Source: Sphingomonas flavescens (lineage in GTDB: Bacteria; Pseudomonadota; Alphaproteobacteria; Sphingomonadales; Sphingomonadaceae). Taken from it: a stretch of 64,000 nucleotides of DNA. Positions 16,533-25,660 of this stretch are shown here, piece by piece (the stretch's first letter is position 1; each line of letters starts with the position of its first letter). The stretch lies in contig NZ_CP133016.1 of the NCBI RefSeq assembly GCF_030866745.1, positions 1,054,001-1,118,000 on the forward strand, in the 5' to 3' direction. A program made the position numbers and the translations under genes. The notes under the pieces are model-generated. The model was not told where the DNA came from and made no database searches. It worked only from the letters and a program-made list of their open reading frames with translations.

Positions 16533-17390
16533 TTAGCGACGCGCGTGCGCCGCAACGTCGGCTTCGATCGCCTGCGCCAGCGCCAGGACCATCTTGGCGC
16601 GCTGCGCCGGCTCGCGCAGCATCAGCTCGTCGTCGGCGTTACTGAGGTAGCCCGCTTCGAACAGCACTGCCGGGGTGTCAGCGCGCCGAAGCACGTGGAA
16701 AGCCGCGAAACGATGCGGATTTGGACGCAGCTCCACCCGGCCCGCCGCCTTGTTGACCAGTCGGGCCGCGAGGTCGGCCGAGGCGGTCATCTGCGTGCGC
16801 ATCGCGAGGTCAGCGAGCATGGCATCGATTGCGCTCGCCCCGCCACTGCCGCCGCCGGAAGCATTTTCGCGGGCGGCAAGCCGTGCCGCCTCGGCATCCG
16901 ACGCAACATCGGACAAGGAGTAAACGCTTGCGCCGCGCGCCAGCGGGTTCGGCGCACTGTCGACATGAAGGGACAGGAACATCGCCGCGTTAAGCCGCCG
17001 CGCGACCGCAGCGCGATCTTCCAGTGTAAGGTAGCGGTCGTCGTCGCGCGTCATCGCAACCCGCACCCGCCCCCGTTTCACAAGTTCGTCGCGCAAGGCC
17101 TGCGCAAGGACCAGTGTAAGCTCCTTTTCGCGGATCTGGCCCGATACGCTGCCCGCCCCTGGGTCGCGCCCGCCATGCCCGGCATCGATGATGACGATCG
17201 GACGCCCTTTAGCGCTCGGCCCGGCGTAAATGCGGTCGTTGACGGGAGGCGGGACGTTGACAGTCAAACTGGCCTGCGCGGCGGCGTCGCTGCTGCGGCT
17301 GGCCAACGCGAAGATACCGCCCGCGAGCAACAGCGCCACGGCGGTGATCGCCATGCCCACCCTGTTACGCGCTTGCACTTCCAAACCCAT
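16533..17390 (-). CDS. N-acetylmuramoyl-L-alanine amidase (AmiC-type)
   Basis: Cuts the amide bond between muramic acid and the stem peptide, probably at septa. 285 residues. A hydrophobic segment at about 12-31 acts as signal peptide or anchor. The Amidase_3 domain (about 65-280) shows all zinc and catalytic positions: DAGHGG (H72), IREKE (E88), SLHVDS (H142), and LFEAGYLSN with the catalytic glutamate. It lacks the AMIN targeting domain of Escherichia coli AmiC. An inserted Gly/Ser/Ala segment (ENASGGGSGGASA) in the domain resembles the regulatory helix region of AmiB/AmiC enzymes. It is followed by PBP1A on the same strand. Confidence 0.93.
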   Translation of the reverse strand: MGLEVQARNRVGMAITAVALLLAGGIFALASRSSDAAAQASLTVNVPPPVNDRIYAGPSAKGRPIVIIDAGHGGRDPGAGSVSGQIREKELTLVLAQALRDELVKRGRVRVAMTRDDDRYLTLEDRAAVARRLNAAMFLSLHVDSAPNPLARGASVYSLSDVASDAEAARLAARENASGGGSGGASAIDAMLADLAMRTQMTASADLAARLVNKAAGRVELRPNPHRFAAFHVLRRADTPAVLFEAGYLSNADDELMLREPAQRAKMVLALAQAIEADVAAHARR

Positions 17391-17809
17391 CGAAACCGGC
17401 CGACCCCTGAATGTCTGACCTGTATCACGCCATATGGTTAATGCGAAATTGCTGAACCCCGTCGTTCACACGGGAATTAGCCGGGTGCGCCAGTTGCAGG
17501 GGCATAGCGGGGATGCTACCGCAGATGCCTGATCCGGCAACCGCCGGGGATTGTTACGCAGGCCCGGTCAGTGCGATGCACCGCGGTCTTACCAGGTTGA
17601 AGCTCGAATGACGCCACAGAACGCCCATCGTCCGCTCCGTTTGGAAGCGGCCGGCGCGTTCCCCGCACACGGTTGCGGGATGGCCCATCGAGCAGAGGCG
17701 CTTACCCATAATCTCGCCTTCGCCCATCCCAATTCGATTGGGCTCAAGGCCATCACAATCGCGCGCCGCAGCGCTACTTCGCTGCCCACGCGCGCCCGGA
17801 GAAAATTCA
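17391..17809 (+). promoter_or_regulatory. Long structured leader upstream of RNase E
   Basis: 419 bp without a convincing gene, between the divergent amidase and RNase E genes. It contains several stem-loops: about 17661-17680 (CCCGCA/TGCGGG), 17728-17742 (CCCAA/TTGGG) and 17768-17785 (GCAGCG/CGCTGC), the last about 11 bases before the Shine-Dalgarno GGAG (17797-17800). In Escherichia coli the rne leader is of similar length (361 nt) and mediates feedback cleavage by RNase E. A similar role here is inference. The promoters of both genes must also lie here, but I cannot place them. Confidence 0.5.
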
Positions 17810-20287
17810 ATGTCCATGCGCATGCTGATCGATGCGCGCCACCCGGAAGAGACCCGGGTCGCGGTCGTCAAGGGAAACCGGATCGAGGAGTTTGACTTCG
17901 AATCCGCTGAGCACAAGCAGCTCAAAGGCAATATCTATCTCGCCAAGGTAACCAGGGTCGAACCGTCGCTTCAGGCGGCGTTCGTCGACTATGGCGGAAA
18001 CCGCCACGGCTTCCTCGCCTTCAGCGAAATCCACCCCGATTATTATCAGATTCCGAAGGCGGACCGCGAAGCCTTGCTCCGCGAGGAAGCCGAGCATGCC
18101 GCCGAGGAAGAGCGGCTGCGGTCGGCCGAGCTCGATCATGACGATGACGATCATGAAGACTATGCCGAAGAGTCTGAGGCGCACGACGATGTCGCCGAAG
18201 AAGCTGAGGGTGAGGAGAACGGGCACGCACCGGAAGAGACCGGCACGGGCTCCAACCGCTCGCCAGTCGATGAATCGGCTGCCGATGAGCTTCGCCGCAA
18301 GCGGCAGAACCTTCGCCGCCGCTACAAGATCCAGGACGTCATCCAGCGCCGCCAAGTGCTGCTCGTCCAGGTCGTCAAGGAAGAGCGCGGCAACAAGGGC
18401 GCGGCCCTTACCACCTATTTGTCGCTGGCCGGCCGCTATTGCGTGCTGATGCCCAACACCAGCCACGGTGGCGGCATCTCGCGCAAGATCTCCAACGGCG
18501 CCGACCGCAAGCGGCTGAAGCAGGTCATGTCCGACCTCAACCTGCCGAAATCGATGGGGCTGATCGTCCGCACCGCCGGCCTCTCGCGAACCAAGGTCGA
18601 GATCAAGCGCGACTTCGATTACCTCGCCCGCCTGTGGGACGAGATCCGCGAGCGCACGCTCGGGAGCACCGCGCCAGCGCTCATCTATCGCGACAGCGAC
18701 CTCATCAAGCGCGCCATCCGCGACCTCTATCACCGCGAGATCGACGAAGTCTGCGTCGAGGGTGAAGAAGGCTATAAGGCGGCCCGCGGCTTCATGAAGC
18801 TGCTGATGCCGAGCCACGTGAAGCGCGTCTCGCTGCACACCGACACCACCCCGCTCTTCCAGCGCTCGGGTGTCGAGGACCAGCTCTCGGCGATGTACCA
18901 GCCGATCGTGCAGCTGAAGTCGGGCGGCTATCTCGTCATCAACCCGACCGAAGCCTTGGTCTCGATCGACATCAACTCGGGCCGTTCGACGCGCGAGCAC
19001 AATATCGAGCAGACCGCGACCAACACCAATCTCGAAGCCGCGCAGGAAATTGCGCGGCAGCTCCGGCTGCGCGACATGGCGGGCCTGATCGTCATCGACT
19101 TCATCGACATGGAACAGAACAGCCATGTCCGGAAGGTCGAGAAGGCGATGAAGGAGGCGCTGAAGAACGACCGCGCCCGCATCCAGGTCGGCCGCATCTC
19201 CAGCTTCGGCCTGATGGAAATGAGCCGCCAGCGCCTGCGCACCGGCGTTCTCGAAGCCTCGACCAAGCCCTGCCCGCATTGCGAAGGCACTGGCCTAATG
19301 CGGACTGCCGCATCGGCTGGCCTGTCGGCGCTGCGGATCATCGAGGACGAAGCTGCGCGCGGACGCGGTGAGCGTATCCTGCTTCGCGCGGGCCGCGAGG
19401 CTGCCGTTTACGTCCTCAACAAGAAACGCTCGGAGCTTGCTGACATCGAGCGCCGCTATGGCGTGACGATCGAGATCGTCATCGACGAGACCTTCGAGGG
19501 CGCGCGCATGGCCGTCGAAAGTTCAGGCCCGCGCCCGGTTGCCGCGCCGCGGCCGCCGGCTGCGCCGATTGAGGACGATAGCGACGTAGAGGACGATGTC
19601 GCCGACGACGAGATCGACGAGGAAGACGCCGAGGAAAGCCGCGAACGTGAAGGCGAAGGCGACCGCCAGGGTCGCAAGCGCCGCCGACGCCGTCGCGGTG
19701 GCCGGGGCCGTTCGCGCCGCGAGGGCGGCGAGCAGGATCAGCAGCACGGCGAACCCGAAGAAGCTGGGGAAGCGATCGCGTTGGAAGCCGCCGAGGAGCC
19801 GGCGGAGGCCGAAGCGGTCACCGAAACCGAGGACGAAGAAGGTCGCGGCGACCAGCGTCGCTCCCGCCGTCGTCGTCGCGGTGGACGCGGCGGTGCTCGC
19901 GCTGAAACTGACGAGGCAAGTGTCGAGCCCGATAGCTCTCCCATGATCGAAACGCCGGTCGAAGACGAAGCGCCGATTGCCGAGACTGAAGCTGTTGAAG
20001 AGGCGAAGCCTGCACCGAAGCGCCGCAGTCGCAAGAAAGCGGTCACCGAAGCCGAGGTCGCCGTCACGGAGCCGGCTCCGGCCGAGGCGCCGCCAGCGGA
20101 AACCGCTGAAGACGCCGCACCGCCTGCCAAGCCTGCGCGCAAACGCCGGACCAAGAAGGCCGACGCGGAAGTCGCTGCAGCGGCAGAAGCGGCCGATGCA
20201 GTCCCCGTCCCTGCGGCCAACAACGACACCGCCGAGGAACCCGCGGCCGAGCCTCGCCGCGGTTGGTGGCAGAAGACCTTCGGCTGA
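17810..20287 (+). CDS. rne: Ribonuclease E
   Basis: Endoribonuclease of RNA decay and processing, and scaffold of the degradosome. 825 residues from MSMRMLIDAR, with GGAG nine bases upstream. The S1 domain (about 40-215) is split by an acidic insertion (about 92-168, rich in D and E), typical of alphaproteobacterial RNase E. The DNase I-like catalytic site has D387 (SIDINSG) and D430 (VIDFID), 43 residues apart as in Escherichia coli D303/D346. The zinc-link cysteines are C488-PH-C491, again with matching spacing. The C-terminal 250 residues are low complexity: acidic blocks alternate with Arg-rich clusters (RRRRRRGGRGR), ending RRGWWQKTFG. That part probably binds RNA and partners. Confidence 0.96.
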   Translation: MSMRMLIDARHPEETRVAVVKGNRIEEFDFESAEHKQLKGNIYLAKVTRVEPSLQAAFVDYGGNRHGFLAFSEIHPDYYQIPKADREALLREEAEHAAEEERLRSAELDHDDDDHEDYAEESEAHDDVAEEAEGEENGHAPEETGTGSNRSPVDESAADELRRKRQNLRRRYKIQDVIQRRQVLLVQVVKEERGNKGAALTTYLSLAGRYCVLMPNTSHGGGISRKISNGADRKRLKQVMSDLNLPKSMGLIVRTAGLSRTKVEIKRDFDYLARLWDEIRERTLGSTAPALIYRDSDLIKRAIRDLYHREIDEVCVEGEEGYKAARGFMKLLMPSHVKRVSLHTDTTPLFQRSGVEDQLSAMYQPIVQLKSGGYLVINPTEALVSIDINSGRSTREHNIEQTATNTNLEAAQEIARQLRLRDMAGLIVIDFIDMEQNSHVRKVEKAMKEALKNDRARIQVGRISSFGLMEMSRQRLRTGVLEASTKPCPHCEGTGLMRTAASAGLSALRIIEDEAARGRGERILLRAGREAAVYVLNKKRSELADIERRYGVTIEIVIDETFEGARMAVESSGPRPVAAPRPPAAPIEDDSDVEDDVADDEIDEEDAEESREREGEGDRQGRKRRRRRRGGRGRSRREGGEQDQQHGEPEEAGEAIALEAAEEPAEAEAVTETEDEEGRGDQRRSRRRRRGGRGGARAETDEASVEPDSSPMIETPVEDEAPIAETEAVEEAKPAPKRRSRKKAVTEAEVAVTEPAPAEAPPAETAEDAAPPAKPARKRRTKKADAEVAAAAEAADAVPVPAANNDTAEEPAAEPRRGWWQKTFG

Positions 20288-20365
20288 GGTGCACTCACCG
20301 CACGGGCGGGTCGAGCGAGCGGTTTTCATGCGATGTTCAGCGGCTGGGGTGGTAAGCCGCCGCCG

Positions 20366-21766
20366 ATGAACGCGCCGCTCGCCCGCTTCGTGCGTCTGAT
20401 GATGCTGATCGTGATGCTGGGCGTCGCCGCAGCGCCACCAGCAGCCGCGCAGGATAGCGGGGGCCCAGCCCTGCTCCGGGACAGCGAGACGGAGCTGCTG
20501 TTCAAGGACATTTCGCGTCCGCTGATCAAGGCGGCAGGCCTTGATCCGAACGCGGTCGAAGTGGTCCTGCTCAACGATCCTGAGATCAATGCCTTCGTCG
20601 ACCGCGGACAAACGGTCTATCTGCAATCGGGACTGATTTTCGCTGCGGATAACGTGAACGAAGTCCAGGGGGTTATCGCACACGAGCTTGGCCACGTCGC
20701 GGGTGGCCACTCCATTCGTCTGCAGAACGGCGTCAAGGAAGCGACCGGCCTGAGTATCGCCACGCTGGTGCTTGGCGCGCTCGCGATTGCGGCCGGCGCC
20801 GGGGAGGCGGCGATGGGGCTGATGGCGGCGGGACAGCAGGCCGCGATGGGCCAGTTCCTCTCATTCTCGCGGACGCAGGAAGCAACCGCCGACGCGTCCG
20901 CGATGAAATATCTCCACACCGCCGGCATCACCGGGAAGGGGATGCTGAGCTTTTTCTCGAAGCTGCAGAACCAGGAATACCGCCTCGCGATCTACGCCAA
21001 GGACAGTTACGACCGCACCCACCCGCTTTCGTCAGAGCGCATCGAGGCCCTGAAGCAAGGCTTCGAAAACGACCCCGCATGGAACACGCCCATCGATCCG
21101 AAGCTCGAGGCCCGGTTCGAGCGCGTAAAGGCGAAGCTTTACGGCTTCGCGGACCCGCGCCAAGCGGCCATCAAATATCCCGAAAGCGACCAGAGCATTC
21201 CGGCTCATTATGCACGTGCCTACGCCTATCACATGGGTGGCTATCCCGAGAAAGCGAACGCAGAAGCGGATGCGTTGCTCGCCAAGGAGCCGCAGGATCC
21301 TTTCTTCCTAGAACTCAAGGGCCAGATTCTGCTGGAAAACGGCAAGCCGAAGGAAGCGATCGCGCCGCTTCGTCAGGCAGTCGAACGCTCGGGCAAGATG
21401 CCTCTCATCTCCGCGATGCTCGGTCACGCCCTTGTCGCAACCGAAGATCCGAAGAATTATCCGGAGGCCAAGTTGGTGCTGAAGGAAGCGGTCAATCGCG
21501 ACAATCGCGATCCATTTGCTTGGTACCAACTCGGCATCGTCTATGAGCAGGAGGGGGATGGATCGCGCGCGGCGCTGGCAACAGCGGAGCGCAGCAACCT
21601 GCAGAACGATCCCAAGCTTGCTTACGCCAGCGCCCAACTCGCCATGCGCGGCATTCCAGCCGGCACGCCCGACTACATCCGCGCCCAGGATATCGCGATG
21701 GTGTCGCGCGCCGAGCTTGCTAAGAAAGACAAGAAGTATCGCGATCCGAAAGAGCTGACGCAGTGA
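20366..21766 (+). CDS. M48 metallopeptidase with TPR region (BepA/YfgC-like)
   Basis: 466 residues from the ATG at 20366; an upstream in-frame ATG at 20333 would add 11 residues, and neither has a clear ribosome site. A Sec signal peptide (about 1-29, ending PPAAAQ) sends it to the periplasm. The zinc motif HELGH is at 106-110, and the third ligand is in QEATAD (E172). A hydrophobic Ala/Gly segment lies between them. The C-terminal half (about 280-450) has the helical pattern of tetratricopeptide repeats. BepA proteins assist or degrade outer-membrane proteins such as LptD. The stop overlaps the GTG start of the next gene by three bases (GTGA), so the two are translationally coupled. Confidence 0.88.
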   Translation: MNAPLARFVRLMMLIVMLGVAAAPPAAAQDSGGPALLRDSETELLFKDISRPLIKAAGLDPNAVEVVLLNDPEINAFVDRGQTVYLQSGLIFAADNVNEVQGVIAHELGHVAGGHSIRLQNGVKEATGLSIATLVLGALAIAAGAGEAAMGLMAAGQQAAMGQFLSFSRTQEATADASAMKYLHTAGITGKGMLSFFSKLQNQEYRLAIYAKDSYDRTHPLSSERIEALKQGFENDPAWNTPIDPKLEARFERVKAKLYGFADPRQAAIKYPESDQSIPAHYARAYAYHMGGYPEKANAEADALLAKEPQDPFFLELKGQILLENGKPKEAIAPLRQAVERSGKMPLISAMLGHALVATEDPKNYPEAKLVLKEAVNRDNRDPFAWYQLGIVYEQEGDGSRAALATAERSNLQNDPKLAYASAQLAMRGIPAGTPDYIRAQDIAMVSRAELAKKDKKYRDPKELTQ

Positions 21767-22488
21767 GTGAAGTGCAGGCGGCGCCCGTGCGCCGGGGTGG
21801 GTTTGGTGCAGCGCTGGCCGGCGGCATCATCGGATCGTTGCTGACGGCCGGGTTGCTCGTCTTTGCTGCTCCGTCGCTGATCGCGCCGAAGATCGTGCGT
21901 CAGGGTCTCCTGGCCGACCCGACTGTCCTTCCCGAGGCGATCGATGCGCTGCGAGACGCGCAATACCAACCGGCGTTGCAGGCCAATCGAGCGGCCATTG
22001 AAACGCCGTTCGGCAGCTCTTGGAAAGGCGCCGCCAAGCCTGAAGTCACCCTCGTCGAGTTTTTCGATTATGCCTGCCCCTATTGCAAGGCGAGCAATCC
22101 AGTCGTCGACCGCCTGCTGAAGGAAGATAAGGGCCTGCGCGTCGTCTATCGCGAATTGCCGATCCTGGGGCCCGATAGCGTCACGGCTGCCCGTCTATCG
22201 TTGCAGGCGAGCAAGCTTGGCCGGTTCGCGCAGTTCCACGACACTCTGTACGCCACTGGGCGCCCGTCGGCGCAAACCAACGCGGCCGCCGCCCAAAGCG
22301 TCGGCATCTCCGCGGAGCCCCAGCCCGATCAGGAGATCGATGCCGAGCTCAACCGCAACATGAAGCTTGCCGGTCAGCTCGGTGCGACTGGCACGCCCCT
22401 GTTCGTCGTCGGCGACAAGGTGATGAATGGTGCCGTGACGTACGAGACGATGAAATCCGCGATCGCTGCAGCGCGCGCCACTAAGTAA
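21763..22488 (+). CDS. DsbA-family thioredoxin-like protein, membrane anchored
   Basis: 241 residues starting with GTG in a GTGA overlap with the M48 gene stop. An uncleaved N-terminal helix (about 14-38) probably anchors it facing the periplasm. The thioredoxin-fold active site is CPYC (C105, C108) in FFDYACPYCKA, and the cis-proline loop is TGTPLF. It belongs to the DsbA/DsbG group (thioredoxin_4-like, as in ScsC/BdbD relatives), which forms or shuffles disulphides in exported proteins. Coupling with the M48/TPR peptidase suggests joint work in envelope protein quality control. Its end overlaps the convergent NRAMP-like gene by 8 bp. Confidence 0.88.
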   Translation: MSEVQAAPVRRGGFGAALAGGIIGSLLTAGLLVFAAPSLIAPKIVRQGLLADPTVLPEAIDALRDAQYQPALQANRAAIETPFGSSWKGAAKPEVTLVEFFDYACPYCKASNPVVDRLLKEDKGLRVVYRELPILGPDSVTAARLSLQASKLGRFAQFHDTLYATGRPSAQTNAAAAQSVGISAEPQPDQEIDAELNRNMKLAGQLGATGTPLFVVGDKVMNGAVTYETMKSAIAAARATK

Positions 22489-23773
22489 GCAACGTGTAGA
22501 AGAAAAAGAGGCTGGCCGCGGTCATCACCGCCGTTGCGGCCCAGCCTGCGGTCCGCAACATGGGCGACGCGGTGAACTTCCCCATGATCGCGGGACGCGT
22601 CGCCACGACCATCGTCGCAACCATCAACGGCACGGCCGCGACGCCGTTCAGCACCGCGCTCCAGTAAAGCGCCTTGATCGGGTTGGTATTTGTCCAGTCG
22701 ATCAGCACGCCCGCCAAAGTGGCAATGACGATGATCGCATAGAAGCGCTTGGCGCGGCTCGGCGCATATTGCAGCCCCCCGCCCCATCCCGCCGTATCGG
22801 TGATCGCAAACGCGGCCGATCCGGCCAGAACAGGGATGGCGAGCAGGCCAGTCCCGATGATGCCAATCGCGAACAGCAGGAACGCCAGCGACCCCGCAAC
22901 CGGCCGCAACGCCTCAGCGGCCTGCGCCGCCGTATCGATTTGTGTGATCCCCTGCAGGTGCAACGTGTCCGCAGTCGCAATCATGATCGCCAGTGCGACA
23001 AGGTTGGAAAACGCCATGCCCACGAAAGTGTCCAGACGCATTCGCCGGAACTGCTTCGGAGCCGCCCTGGGCGCGTCCAGCAGGCGGTGCTGGCCCGGAT
23101 GATTGTCCAATTCCTCGACCTCCTGGGCGCTCTGCCAGAAGAAAAGGTAGGGACTGATCGTCGTCCCGAGGACGGCAACGATGGTGGTGATCGCCGCCTG
23201 GTCCATGCGCGTCGGCCAGACCATGCCACGCAGCGCGCCGGACCAATCGGTATGCACGACCAGCAACACGCCGACGTACGCGAACAGGCTGAGAGTCAGC
23301 CATTTCAGGACGCGGGCATAGGGGCGGTAGGGCACGAACACCTGCAGTCCCGCGACGATGACTGCAAAGGCGATGGTCATCACGTGGGTCGGACCACCGA
23401 TCAGCAACTCGACCGCCGCAGCCATCGCGGCGAGATCCGCGCCGATGTTGATGACGTTGGCCAGCAGCAGGATCCCGACCAGCCCGACGACCAGCCAGCG
23501 CGGAAAGGCCTGGGTCAAGTTGCGTGCCAGGCCCGCACCCGTGACCCGGCCGATGTGTGCGCTGATCAGCTGGATGGCGCACATCAATGGATAGGTCAGG
23601 ACCATCGTCCAAAGCAGGCCGTAACCGAACTGCGCGCCTGCCTGCGAATAGGTTGCGATGCCGCTTGGGTCGTCGTCGGCCGCGCCGGTGACGAGGCCAG
23701 GGCCGAGACTGTCGGCCGCCTGCACAAACCGGGTCTTGATGTCCTTGCTGTGAGCGGTCGGATGCGCGGTCAT
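22481..23773 (-). CDS. NRAMP-related divalent metal transporter
   Basis: 430 residues with about 11 hydrophobic helices, and overall similarity to the NRAMP/MntH fold. The first helix reads GPGLVTGAADDDPSGIATY, so the metal-site motif DPGN of true NRAMPs is replaced by DDDPSG (33-38). In the sixth helix the usual MPH motif with its metal-binding methionine is replaced by TTISPYLFFW. This subgroup is widespread in bacteria but its substrate is unclear. Related NRAMP-like proteins without the methionine transport magnesium, so manganese/iron specificity should not be assumed. A single gene; GGGGAAG precedes the start. Confidence 0.85.
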   Translation of the reverse strand: MTAHPTAHSKDIKTRFVQAADSLGPGLVTGAADDDPSGIATYSQAGAQFGYGLLWTMVLTYPLMCAIQLISAHIGRVTGAGLARNLTQAFPRWLVVGLVGILLLANVINIGADLAAMAAAVELLIGGPTHVMTIAFAVIVAGLQVFVPYRPYARVLKWLTLSLFAYVGVLLVVHTDWSGALRGMVWPTRMDQAAITTIVAVLGTTISPYLFFWQSAQEVEELDNHPGQHRLLDAPRAAPKQFRRMRLDTFVGMAFSNLVALAIMIATADTLHLQGITQIDTAAQAAEALRPVAGSLAFLLFAIGIIGTGLLAIPVLAGSAAFAITDTAGWGGGLQYAPSRAKRFYAIIVIATLAGVLIDWTNTNPIKALYWSAVLNGVAAVPLMVATMVVATRPAIMGKFTASPMLRTAGWAATAVMTAASLFFFYTLLT

Positions 23774-23807
23774 GGCTTCCCCTAGCCCGGGCAGCCCGTC
23801 TGACCAG

Positions 23808-24464
23808 TTACACCTCGGTCATGTTCCCCGCGCCCTTGAACCCTTGTGCCACAACATACCATTCGCTGGAATCCTTGCGGCTGGCTGGCGGCTTGGCATG
23901 CTTTACCGTCGTGAAATTGCGCTTGAGCTCGGCAACGAGGTCGTTGTCGGCGCCCCCCGCCAGGACCTTGGCGACATAGGCGCCGCCGGGCCGCAAGATT
24001 TCCTTGGCAAACTCCAGCCCTGTCTCGACGAGCGCCATGGTGCGAAGGTGATCGGTCTGCTGATGACCGACGGTGTTGGCCGCCATGTCCGAAAGCACGA
24101 GGTCCGCATCGCTGCCCAGTGCCTCGCGCAGCCGCTCGGGCGCCGCGTCGTCCATGAAGTCCATCTGCAGGATGGTGACCCCATCCAGCGGATCGGTCGG
24201 CAGCAGGTCGATCCCAACGACGGCGGCTTGCGGTATGCGGCGGCGCACCACCTGGCTCCAGCCGCCCGGCGCGATACCCAGATCCACGACGGCCTTGACC
24301 CCTTTCAGGAGGCCAAACTTTTCGTCCAGTTCGAGCAGCTTGTATGCCGCGCGGCTCCGGTAATTCTCCGCCTTCGCGCGCTGCACGTAAGGGTCGTTGA
24401 GCTGCCGTTCGAGCCAGCGGGTAGAGGAAACCTTGCGACCCTTGGCCGTCCTGACGCGCTTCAC
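23808..24464 (-). CDS. rlmE: 23S rRNA (uridine-2552-2'-O)-methyltransferase
   Basis: Methylates U2552 in the A-loop of 23S rRNA during late 50S assembly. 218 residues from a GTG at 24464-24462 that overlaps the ppx/gppA stop (GTGA). This start gives the expected FtsJ length; the longer open frame reads into the upstream gene. The catalytic K-D-K-E tetrad is visible: K in RSRAAYKLLELDEKF, D in VLSDMAAN, K in VAKVLAGG, E in SSEWYVV. The SAM motif is VDLGIAPGGWSQV. Confidence 0.94.
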   Translation of the reverse strand: MKRVRTAKGRKVSSTRWLERQLNDPYVQRAKAENYRSRAAYKLLELDEKFGLLKGVKAVVDLGIAPGGWSQVVRRRIPQAAVVGIDLLPTDPLDGVTILQMDFMDDAAPERLREALGSDADLVLSDMAANTVGHQQTDHLRTMALVETGLEFAKEILRPGGAYVAKVLAGGADNDLVAELKRNFTTVKHAKPPASRKDSSEWYVVAQGFKGAGNMTEV

Positions 24465-25516
24465 AATTGCCAGCCGTCGCGCGCCATCAGCGACCGCAGG
24501 ATTCCTTCGCGAATGCCCCGGTCCGCGATGCCGAGGTTCTTCGCGGGCCAGATCTCCATGATCGCTTCCAGGATCGCGCATCCCGCCACGACCAGATCGG
24601 CGCGTTCGTTGCCGATGCAGGGCAGGCCGGAACGTTCCTCGTAATCCATGCCGGCGATCATCCCGCTAATCTTCTGCATCGCCTCGATCGGCACGTGCAG
24701 GCCATCCACCGCGCGTCGGTCATAGGATGGCAACGCCAGGTGGACGCTGGCCAACGTCGTTACCGTGCCGCTGGTCCCGAGCAGTCGAATGCCCTCTCGT
24801 TCTTCGGGCAGCATTGCGGTGAAATTGGCGAACGCGCGCCGGGCCCGCTCGCGCATACGCATGTAAGCCTTCAGGCGGTCAGGGCCCTCGAGCTGCTCCT
24901 TGCCCTCGCTCTCAGTCAGCGAAACCACGCCCCACGGCGCGCTCCACCAGGCGCGGATGCGGGGAACGCCGTCGTCCTGATCGATTAGCACAAGCTCGGT
25001 CGATCCGCCGCCAATGTCGAAGATCAGCGCTGGACCGTCGCCCGGCTCGAGCAACTTATGGCAGCCGAGCACGGCCAGCCGCGCTTCCTCCGCGGGCTCG
25101 ATGATATCGAGGACGATGCCGGTTTCGTCGCGGACCCGCTCGGCGAACGCCTCGCCATTCTTCGCGCGCCGGCAGGCCTCGGTCGCGACCGATCGCACGA
25201 GCGACACGTTGCGGCGGCGCAGCTTGTCCGCACAGACTGACAGAGCGCCGACGGCGCGATCCATCGCCTCCTGTGACAGCTCTCCGGTGCGCGTTAGCCC
25301 CTCGCCCAGTCGAACGATGCGGGAAAAAGCGTCGATGACGGTAAAGCCCGAGTCATTGGGACGCGCGATCAGCAGCCGGCAATTGTTCGTACCGAGGTCG
25401 ATCGCGCCATAAGTGTGACGGTGGGGCTCCCGCCGCTGCGGGAATGATTGGTCCGGCGGCCTGTCCTGCGCAGCATGATGATGCAGGACGGGCGCACTGG
25501 CGACACCTTGCGCCAT
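24461..25516 (-). CDS. Exopolyphosphatase / pppGpp phosphatase family protein
   Basis: 351 residues of the Ppx/GppA family (actin-like ATPase fold), which hydrolyses polyphosphate and/or the pentaphosphate alarmone. Signature segments: YGAIDLGTNNCRLLI (phosphate 1 loop), FDIGGGSTELVLID (phosphate 2 loop), RLLGTSGTVTTLA, and the conserved E in PAEEARLA. It is the short two-domain form without the C-terminal HD-like region of Escherichia coli Ppx (513 residues). An N-terminal extension of about 35 residues precedes the core. AAGGAA sits upstream of the ATG. It is coupled to rlmE by a 4-bp overlap. Ppx and GppA cannot be told apart from sequence alone. Confidence 0.9.
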   Translation of the reverse strand: MAQGVASAPVLHHHAAQDRPPDQSFPQRREPHRHTYGAIDLGTNNCRLLIARPNDSGFTVIDAFSRIVRLGEGLTRTGELSQEAMDRAVGALSVCADKLRRRNVSLVRSVATEACRRAKNGEAFAERVRDETGIVLDIIEPAEEARLAVLGCHKLLEPGDGPALIFDIGGGSTELVLIDQDDGVPRIRAWWSAPWGVVSLTESEGKEQLEGPDRLKAYMRMRERARRAFANFTAMLPEEREGIRLLGTSGTVTTLASVHLALPSYDRRAVDGLHVPIEAMQKISGMIAGMDYEERSGLPCIGNERADLVVAGCAILEAIMEIWPAKNLGIADRGIREGILRSLMARDGWQL

Positions 25517-25617
25517 GGCAGATTTCCTTCACCGCCCAAAAGAGGCGGCTGACTTGGCCGTGGTTTAATCACAATTTGCTATCTTTGGGCAAGTCCGCGA
25601 GGCCCGGCGCGGTGGCG

Positions 25618-25646
25618 TTGACAGCCACCCGGCTGCTTTCTATCTC
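25618..25646 (+). promoter_or_regulatory. Sigma-70-type promoter of tRNA-Gln
   Basis: TTGACA (25618-25623), a 17-base spacer, then TATCTC (25641-25646). The expected start of transcription is about 8 bases before the mature tRNA 5' end at 25661. The -35 is a perfect match and the -10 has four of six consensus bases. Confidence 0.8.
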
Positions 25647-25660
25647 GCCCGCTCCCAAGC

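Noticed and set aside
20366..22488. A toxin-antitoxin or secretion module made by the M48/TPR and DsbA-like pair
   Set aside because: Both are standard envelope quality-control proteins; nothing in the surroundings supports a defence or secretion system.
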